From positions 8,005-45,607 of the forward strand of contig JAAAUF010000244.1 of the NCBI GenBank assembly GCA_015499985.1: a DNA stretch of 37,603 nt, in the 5' to 3' direction. A program made the position numbers and the translations under genes. The DNA is from Haplosporangium gracile (Eukaryota > Mortierellomycota > Mortierellomycetes > Mortierellales > Mortierellaceae). The stretch's first letter is position 1, and every line of letters begins with the position of its first letter. Positions 29,884 through 37,603 of this stretch are shown here, piece by piece. Below the pieces are notes generated by a model that ran no database searches, had not been told where the DNA came from, and saw nothing but the letters and a program-made list of their open reading frames with translations.

Positions 29884-32800
29884 ATGGCTGGTAAGTCGTC
29901 TTTTCTACAGCCACTGCTCCGAAGGCGCCCACAAGCTATTCGACAGGAAAGCATCTCTTACGTTGGCAAGGATACCTATTGCTGCCCATCACACCTCACG
30001 ACACTGGAAACGCAACACAGGAAGCAGACATTGGATCACATCAAACAAACAAACCACAGCCTGATGACAAGCTGATGCTGCTTGCCTTTGCGGAGTCACA
30101 TTGCAATCTAGTCCAGTCGCACGGAGAACACTACAAATAAGGACGATGACGATTTGTCGACATCACAAGCAAAGCGATTATGGAATCGATCGATTTCTTT
30201 TTTATGTCTGTAACTGTACAGAACAGACGGAAGGAAAACTAGACTGAGACTACGCAATGACGACGGGCAGGCAGGCAGACGGACAGACAGAGATACATAC
30301 TCGAAAAATTGAGCGGGAAACTGATATTTCAACGGCGACAGGAAGGGAGACAGGATAAACTATGTAGAAGAGTGCAACAGGCACCAAAGGGGAAGAAAAA
30401 GGGAGTTACATAAGTCCGGACCAACAACAATAACCACAACAAACATCAGCAACATACAGAGAAACGATAACGAAACACTTGGGGTAGACTATTATTCACA
30501 ACAAAAACTTCTATTACAACAAACAACAACGAACAGCAACAGGAAAGGGAAAACAAAACACCCAATTGGGGCAAGGCTATTCACAACATCAAAAACGACA
30601 AAAAAGGAGCATTTGAGCAAACAGAAACAAAAAGACATCAAAGACACTGTGTTGGGTATGGGGTAACAGGAGCAAACACGGAGCAAACAGGAGACAAAAC
30701 AAAAAAGAAATGAGCAACCAGCTCGTTTTCTCTTTGTTGTTGTTCATTTTTTGACAACTACTCTTCAACATCGTCACAGGAACGGGAAACGGATTGTTTT
30801 TTACTGTTGTTGGCAGGATGATTGACAATAGTGCCTTGCAGCAAAAAAAAAAGGGGGGGGGAGGGGGAGTGGGGAAAGCGAGCGAGGATCAGGAGAAGAG
30901 AGGAAAAGAAAGGGAAGGAAAGGACAGCGCAATTGCGACACCAACTCTGTTGTGTCTGATGCGTGATTGCTTGTTTGCGTACAAGTCTAGAGGTCCAGCT
31001 ATGACGACATTTTCAGAAAAATGAACATTGACCTTTGCCAAGGGAGGACTGTCAGTCGGGCCGATGGAATAGGATAGACGGGAATCATAGTTTTGCTTTG
31101 ACCTTTTGTAATCTCATGTGGGCTGACAAAATTTTATCGTCTTCCTGTTCGATTTTTTCCCTTGTCAATAGATCTCGGTTTTTTCTTTGAGGACGAGGAA
31201 GACACACAGATGGAGCAGGAAGGACATGGAGAACAGGACGACAAGGAACGACTCGACTATTTGGTTGTTCCTGAAGTCGATGACACATACGATCCCCTGG
31301 ACGGAGACATCCCCAATCTCGAGAATGCAGGTAAACATCTTAATACTACAACAGGAAAATCATCAACATCCAGCAAAACGACACCAAATAACGACAAACA
31401 ACAACAAAAAGTGCTCTCTTGATATTGACATAAGTAACGTTCACACAAACTTTTTGTTGGTTTGGTCTTCCGATCTCCTGACCTGCTTTTTATCTTGATT
31501 GGTGGCGTTATTTTAGATCCACCTCCCCCAAGGACACATCTGGAGTTTGGCGAGAATGTGGAAAAGGTATTTGCGGATGAGCAAATCCCTCTCTTTGAAC
31601 AGATCCACCTCCAGTTTGAAAGCACATACGACGCACACCGGTAAGATGGCACATATGTTAAGGCAGTTGACACATAGCATTTTTTTATTGAAAAGAACGG
31701 ATTTCCTTATTGCATCCCCTCATTGTTTTATCACTTTCATAGGTCACGCTTGACAGGCAATCTACTTCAGTACCTCTCTCAGATGCAAATCAGCGACGCT
31801 ATTTCCAACATCATTCCCGTTCTTCGTGGACTCTCGGCCGACGCAAAGGACTCAATCCGTGAAGGCTTGGCATCGCATCTGGACAAGATTGTTCTTCATT
31901 TTTTCCAACACGCGAGAGTCAGGACAGATGAGGATTCACCAGAGCTCTCAGACACAGTGCAAGGTCAGGATACCATCACAACTCAGGAGCTAACTGACCC
32001 GTCAACTCTGCCGCACAACGCCTTTACATCCATCTTCATCAATCTTCTTCTTGACCAAAATGCAGGAATCGCCCACCAGACGCGGCAGGCTGTCGTCACA
32101 GTGGCGGAAAACATCTCAGAAGGTCTGCTAGAGAGGGAGATTTTAAATGGTATTGTCGACGGACTGGAGAGGCTGTATGAAGCAGCTGGCGAAGGTTCTC
32201 CCCATGCACGAGTGGATGCCCACGACCCATTCTTGACAGACAACAATGAGGAACAAGATGGCGAGGCGGAGCTTGGCAAGATGCTAGTAGTTGTTGTAAG
32301 TCTGCCCCTGCAACAATTTCATTTTGTCTTATGCTGCGTCTTGCTGGTTTCAAAGGACTGGACTAATTTATGGACGCACATTTGTTTCTGTAGCTGCTGA
32401 CATCATTGGCAAACGTTCTTGGAAACGTGCGCTGTACTGAGTTTGTCCTGCCCAAACTGGAGAAGCTCGTGACACACTCGCAGTTTTATGTCCGCAAGGT
32501 ACACATCCGTCCTGAGATAGTTCGCATGCAGCATAACCATTACTAATACCGCATTGTAAATACGTGTTTGTCGTGAACTAATTCATAATTCCTCCTCTGA
32601 CATTAGGAAATTGTACTAGCTCTGGGAACATTGTGCAAGGTTGTGGACCAGGACGTGGTGGTGAACAAGATTCTTCCACTGTTCGACTTGTTTGTGCGTG
32701 ACGACAGTTGGGAAATCCGCAGGGCTTGTTGTACAATCTTGTCAACCTTTACTTCAACCTTGCCACTGGACCTGAGGATCCGAAAAGTCGAGGAGATTTA

Positions 32801-35754
32801 CGACATTTATGCTGGAGATGTCAGCCGGAATGTTCGCAACTCCGCAATGGAGGTCCTTGGAGAGGTCATTTACGGATTGGGGCAAGGCAATGTCCCAGAC
32901 ACCCTCCTGAACCACTTCCTGAACATGGGTCAGCAGCCTATGAACGAGCATGAGCTGGCAGTGATGTGCGCCTTCAGCTTCCCAGGTATGAAATTCTCTT
33001 TTGAACGATTATCGTCTCATTGCCCATGATCTAGAAATCACATTTTAATCGTCAATTGTTTGCACACGTATGCTTATAGCTGTTGTTTTGACTGCGGGTC
33101 GGTCAAAATGGCCTCAGATGAAGCCAGTGTACATGAAGCTTGCCGGAACATTCAGATTCCCTATCAGGAGGTCGTTGGCGTGTTCGTTGCACGAAATGGC
33201 CAAGATTCTGGGACCGGAACTTGCCGACCGCGACTTGGCCACAGCGTTTTCAGAATGTCTCGTGGCAGAGGATGAGGTCAAGGAGGGCGTGATCGGCCAT
33301 GTTGTCGAATTCGTCACTTGCCTCTCACCCAAGAAGCGTTCCGAAGCTCTGAGGAATCTCAACACTGCATGGCTGGAACTCGAACAATCAAGCAACTGGC
33401 GCCTCCGCGACTCTTTAGCAGGACAGCTTCCAGGACTGTGTGATATCGCAGAAGGCCAGGACCTGGTCGAGGTTTTGATACCATTGAGCATACGGGCGTG
33501 CACGGACTCTGTTTCAACCATTCGCGAATCTGGAGTTATGGCATTCCCTGCTCTTTGGGACGCCAGTACTCGCATTGGACCCTATGACCCCAGGGCATTG
33601 TCGTCCGACGTTGCCGATGTCTCTGAGCAGAAAGAGGACGACGGACCGGTCCTGGGCTGCTTTGGCGAGGGCGAAGACGTTGAGATGGAGGATCTGACGG
33701 CACAGTTGAACGGACCCACCGACACCACCCAGGGAAGCTTGTCGAACGGGACCTTTGCAGAGGCCCACGGATCGGTGCCCTCCACCTTTGCATCCACTAC
33801 TACAAAAGCATCAGCAGCTGTTGCAACTGCAGCATCTCCGCCAGCCACTGTACCAGATCAGGATGATGCAGACAGGACGACCACCATCCAGAGCCAGGTT
33901 GTCCGACAGACCGTTGAGTTCGCCACGACAGGAGGATTTCGATCTCGTGTGGTGGCGGTCCAAATCATCCAGTCGCTCCTGGACTCGGGTATGACGGTTG
34001 AGGACTTTGAGGAGCACTTTTTGACCCTGCTGATTGAGCGACTGGCGACGGATGCTGTTGTCAATGTCCGCATTTGGGTCTCCAGGGTTGTGACCTGGAT
34101 TATTGACAGCGGGTTCTACAACGATGCGCCAGAATCCAACCGCTTGCAAGGATTGTTGACAACGATGCAGCACGACCCCGATCGCGATGTCCGCATCTAT
34201 GCTGGAGGCCCTGCCGAGCTCCCCAAGCCAAAGAAGAAGAAAAAGTCAAGCAAGTCCAAGGGAAAGAGTAAGAAGAAGAAGAACGGACCCTTCGGCACTT
34301 TTTCGGACCGAAGTCTCGTCGCGACGATTGCCGAAGGAGATGAAGATGCCGATGGCGACGAGGAGATACAGTTCTTTGCTGGTGAGAAGGGCAGTGACGA
34401 GGATGAAGTCGACGACGATGAGGAGGGCGAAACCGACAGTGAGGAAGACGAGAGCAGCGACGACAACTTGGATTACCTGAACTCTGCCAAGGCCAAGGGG
34501 ATCTCGAACAAGCCTAGGAACCGCAACAGCATAGGTCTCGGTATGAAAGTCATGGTCAACAACAAGCTGACCGTCTCTGGCAAGGAGATCCGGAAACCTA
34601 AAACGAGCTGGGACTACATCCATGGCGAGATTGACGACGATGAGGAGGATGGTGAGGGAGATGGCACTCACAAGTCGTTTTCGGCGTCACTGGGATCAAA
34701 GGAGGCACTGGAGCGGAACTGGGATGAGGATGAGGCCGATGATGGTGAGGGTGTGTCTTTATTTGACGCGCCAAGGCAGTTCGATGAGGGCGAAGATGCT
34801 TTCGATGCACCAAGGCAGTTTGGAGAGGGTGAGGATGAGTCGGTGTCACTGTTTGATCCGCCTCGACGGTTCAGCGATGGGTACTCTGACGAAGATGATG
34901 ACGAGGACGCATTCGTCAAAAAGCTTCAAGCCTTTAAAGCCAGCGCGGATAGCACGAGCGCGGCAGTAACCAGCACGGCAACGTCTACGATAGAATCAAT
35001 GGCGACACCAAAGACAGACTCTCCAATAGAGGTTGCGATGGAGGAGGCGGTCCAGGATGGATGGGGCGAACGGGTGGCGGTCGTTGTCTCTGGTAGCAAC
35101 GACAATGCTCTTGCTGGCCAAGAGCCCTCCTACGACGGCGGCCGACCTGCGAGTGTTGCTGCGCTGATGAAAGATCCCGAATCGGTCCTGCCTGCGCCTA
35201 TCACTGCCCCAGCGGTCTCGCAATACCCCCCTCTGTCACCCGCGACCGCACCGTCAGCACAAGCAGCAGCTTTGACGTCCCAAGCGCAGGCACCGCCCCC
35301 TCTTAGCTATGCGGCGTTGGTCAAGAAAGAGGATACCACCAGCAGCAACAACCCCAAGAAGGTTCTGGTGCCGATGGGAGCTAACCGAGGAGCCGTGACA
35401 GTGGATGCAGCACAGTCAGCCACTCGGAACGGCACCTCACCATCGACAATGACGGGACGGTCACCCGAGGAACAGGTGTTGCGAGTGCTGAATGCGAAGC
35501 TGCAGGCGACGGGCACATTGGGCAAGAAGGCAGTTCCACCGCCACTATCGATTCCGTCCATCAACACCGCGCCCTCTACTACCACCGACGCCAATGGAAC
35601 GACGAAACGCGCTTTGGCGTACAAGGACCCTGGCTCGCCGTCGTATGCAGCGATTGTGGCGTCAGGAGCGACGTCTCCTCACCCTGGGCGGTTGATGTTT
35701 TCATCCCCGTTTCCGCCCATGACGAGCTCCACCTCCACCTTTAGCACACCCTAA
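29884..35754 (+). CDS. HEAT-repeat regulatory subunit of protein phosphatase 4 (PP4R1 type)
   Basis: Proposed exons: 29884-29890, 31172-31330, 31517-31640, 31743-32295, 32394-32498, 32607-32985 and 33080-35754; 1333 aa. Exons 2-7 join cleanly at GT-AG sites. Exon 2 has no suitable ATG and needs an upstream start. ATGGCTG followed by GTAAGT at 29884 supplies M-A and the first base of D, giving MADLGFFFEDEED; the human protein also begins MADL by my recollection. Residues about 60-800 are HEAT-like helices. The block DDSWEIRRACC and the stretch from CAFSFPAVVLTAGRSKW through KVY-like and RRSLACSLHEMAKILG to SNWRLRDSLAGQLPGL align with human PPP4R1. The C-terminal 500 residues are disordered: a Lys-rich stretch (about 825-845, possible nuclear signal), acidic runs, a triple FDAPRQF-like motif (1004-1040) and two SYAA motifs. 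Expected role: scaffold for the PP4 catalytic subunit. Exon 1 is the least certain part. Confidence 0.9.
29891..31171 (+). other. Long first intron of the PP4R1 gene
   Basis: A 1281-base GT-AG intron (donor GTAAGT, acceptor TCAATAG), placed after only seven coding bases. All other introns here are 95-440 bases. It contains an A/C-rich stretch (about 30410-30620), a run of G after A-runs (about 30842-30870) and no open frame of note. It could carry transcriptional enhancer elements or alternative starts; that is inference. Confidence 0.7.
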
Positions 35755-36531
35755 TACCACTTTACATTGCTTTTTGCATCAACCAAAAATAAGACTCTTT
35801 TCTGTGTAATACTATTTTCCTTCTCTCTATTGTGTTTTCTTGCAGCTTTTTTGACGTCTTGTGTTGCTACTTGTTTGTACTCAAATGTAGTCAGATTAAT
35901 GCTCCAACTCTTCGCGACTGAGAATAAACACCTTACAACAAACACTACAACGTTATCAGTAATCGGAGAAGAGTCAAACAGGGGATGGATAGTGTAGACT
36001 TATTGCATGTCATTAAGTAAGAGTAGATAGACCGATGTGCCACCGTAGGGGGGTTTCTAGACAAGCAATGAATGGACGAGTGTGGAAGAGGCCTGAGCTG
36101 CTGGATGATATATGCTTTTGAGAAAACTACATGAAAATTGCTTGTAAAATATGTAAAATTAGTGTTTAAGAATAAAAAAAAAACAGCCTGAAGAGTGTGT
36201 CTTTCTAGCTTTGGGGGGGGGGGGTTGCTGGTCTGAACGTACTTTGTCTTGACAAAAAAAAAATAGTTGGGAGAGCGGATGGAAGAAGGTGGAGTGTTAT
36301 CTTGTTCCCCAAAAGATATAGAAGGGCGACATTGTTGATGGTAACAACTTGAAAAGTGTATCAGGTAAAGACTTCAATTGCATGATTAAAAAACTTTTTG
36401 AAATGGATTTATGTAAAAAAAAAAATAATAATAAATAGTTTCTAGATATTTGTTTTGTGGAATGAGAGGAGTGTGAAGTGAAAAACATGAAGGAAGGAGG
36501 GTGGAATGAATGAGTGGGATATATGCGTCAC
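35755..36531. terminator. Convergent intergenic region: 3' ends of the PP4R1 and chitin deacetylase genes
   Basis: About 780 bases between two genes facing each other, so it should contain both 3' UTRs and cleavage/polyadenylation sites. It is AT-rich, with AATAAA-like words near 35921 and 36171, a G-run (about 36211-36225) and an A-rich stretch near 36415-36437. No gene is seen. Confidence 0.5.
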
Positions 36532-37603
36532 TTAGAGGAGCATCATTTGGCCGAAAGCAACGGCAGCGGCGGCCGCCAAGACGGTGACCGAAGAAGAAAC
36601 AACCACATTGGAAACAGCGCCAGATCCGGCGGCACTATGAGCAGCAGAGCCCGAAGGAGTGGAAGAACCGGCAGAACCGGTCGCTGTAGATCCACTAGCG
36701 GCAGAAGAGGCGGTAGAGTTGCCTCCATTGGTAACTCCAGCCTTGGCACCATCCATAGTTGCCAAAGTAATATTCTTCTCCAAATAAGGATGAGCATCGT
36801 TCATGCAGGCCGAGACGGGCATGGTCTTCCAAGTGGCCTGAACTTTGGGCAAGTTGGCAATTGCGGCGTCGACGGTGTTGGCATAAAGTTCGTGTTCGAG
36901 AGTCATGTGGCCAGTCTTGTCGGTGGGTGCGGCGGCGATCCATTGCGCGAAAGCAGCATCGACTTGGGCCATGGTACGGGAACCGCCGGGGGACATCATC
37001 CAGTCGTTGGTATCATAGTCCCAGATGACGGAGGTGTAGCCCATTGCCCAGAGGAGGCCGCGGATTCTGTCGTCGATATCGCCGTATGGGGGCTATTGAA
37101 CGGCATTTAATTGGAGGAGGGATTTATGAGAAAATTAACTGTTAGGACCATGTCACACAAGTAGGAAGAAGGAGGGACACGAATAAAAGCTAAGAGAAAC
37201 GAAAACGAAGAAGAGAAGAAAAACTTACGCGGAAGTAACGAGGAGTGAAGCCACAGAGCTCCTTGATAGCCATCTCAGTATACTTGATCTCGGCCACAAA
37301 CTGCTCATTCGTCAAAGAAGTTGATGGATTATGCGACCAAGTATGCACTGCAATATGATGGCCAGCTGCACACGCTCTCCTCGCAAGCGCCGGGTTCTGG
37401 ACCACATTCGATCCAATATAAAACAACGTCGCCTTCTGGTCAGTCGTATCCAAGAAATCATACAGCTTGCCCGAAAACTCTGTTGGGCCATCGTCATAAG
37501 TAAGACCCCACACTCCCAGGGGGCAGGTAGTCAAATCCTTGTTAATACAGTTGGTCTCGGTCCAGTCACAGGAAGCTTCAGGGATGGCTTTGGGGTTTTG
37601 GGG
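36532..37603 (-). CDS. Chitin deacetylase, GPI-anchor type (5' end outside the window)
   Basis: Two visible exons on the minus strand, 37603-37229 and 37092-36532, separated by a 136-base GT-AG intron; 311 residues are visible and the N-terminus lies beyond the window edge. A complete NodB polysaccharide deacetylase domain (carbohydrate esterase family 4) is present: motif 1 TYDDGPT with the catalytic and metal-binding Asp, motif 2 HTWSH with the zinc histidines, motif 3 RYFRPPYGD (interrupted in the gene by the intron), motif 4 WDYDTNDW and motif 5 LEHEL. The enzyme removes acetyl groups from chitin to make chitosan in the cell wall. After the domain come a Ser/Ala/Gly-rich stretch and a C-terminal hydrophobic segment (VTVLAAAAAVAFGQMMLL) typical of a GPI-attachment signal, so plasma membrane or wall location is expected. 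A signal peptide should lie in the missing part. Confidence 0.96.

Noticed and set aside
36514..37110. 198-codon plus-strand frame at the chitin deacetylase gene
   Set aside because: It is exactly antisense to the conserved NodB exon and has no independent support.
1..37603. CRISPR arrays, bacterial operons, rRNA genes, biosynthetic gene cluster or integrated virus
   Set aside because: No spaced direct repeats, no rRNA-like stretch, no adjacent tailoring or core biosynthetic enzymes and no viral hallmark proteins were seen.

Overview
This window looks like nuclear DNA of a filamentous fungus, most likely an early-diverging Mucoromycota species of the Mortierella/Linnemannia/Podila group. The signs are spliceosomal genes with many short GT-AG introns (about 95-280 nt), long pyrimidine-rich leaders upstream of ATGs, a fungal chitin deacetylase and MTC1, and decayed members of the F-box/LRR and NACHT families that I recall as strongly expanded in Mortierellaceae. 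The genus-level call is inference from protein style, not from a marker gene.

Layout. (1) 1-9.6 kb: two forward, single-exon genes (1395-2909 and 7764-9554) for single-pass membrane proteins. They share an architecture and a weakly similar four-cysteine ectodomain. Between them lie a dead Tc1/mariner-type transposase (3286-4711, minus) and about 3 kb with no convincing gene. (2) 9.7-12.5 kb: one very low-complexity Ser/Thr/Asn-rich protein on the minus strand, transcribed divergently from the next gene. (3) 13.4-17.0 kb: two forward housekeeping genes, a six-exon FKBP-TPR immunophilin with an intact carboxylate clamp, and an MTC1-type protein. (4) 17.3-23.1 kb: a gene graveyard with an F-box/LRR pseudogene, a NACHT NTPase pseudogene on the minus strand, and a second, shorter F-box relic. 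(5) 23.5-27.8 kb: TIF6/eIF6 in five exons, then a three-exon membrane-anchored coiled-coil protein of unknown function. (6) 29.9-35.8 kb: a seven-exon HEAT-repeat regulatory subunit of protein phosphatase 4 (PP4R1 type) with a 1.28 kb first intron and a long acidic C-terminal extension carrying a triple FDAPRQF-like motif. (7) 36.5 kb to the window edge: a GPI-anchor-type chitin deacetylase on the minus strand, missing its N-terminus.

The genes do not form a pathway or cluster. They are housekeeping genes (protein folding, 60S ribosome maturation, phosphatase regulation, vesicle/telomere-linked MTC1), cell-surface or wall genes (two putative sensors, chitin deacetylase) and debris of expanded families. 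I found no evidence of a wholly new multi-gene system. The most novel elements are the paired four-Cys membrane proteins and the motif array in the PP4R1 tail. No tRNA, rRNA, CRISPR array or integrated virus was recognised.
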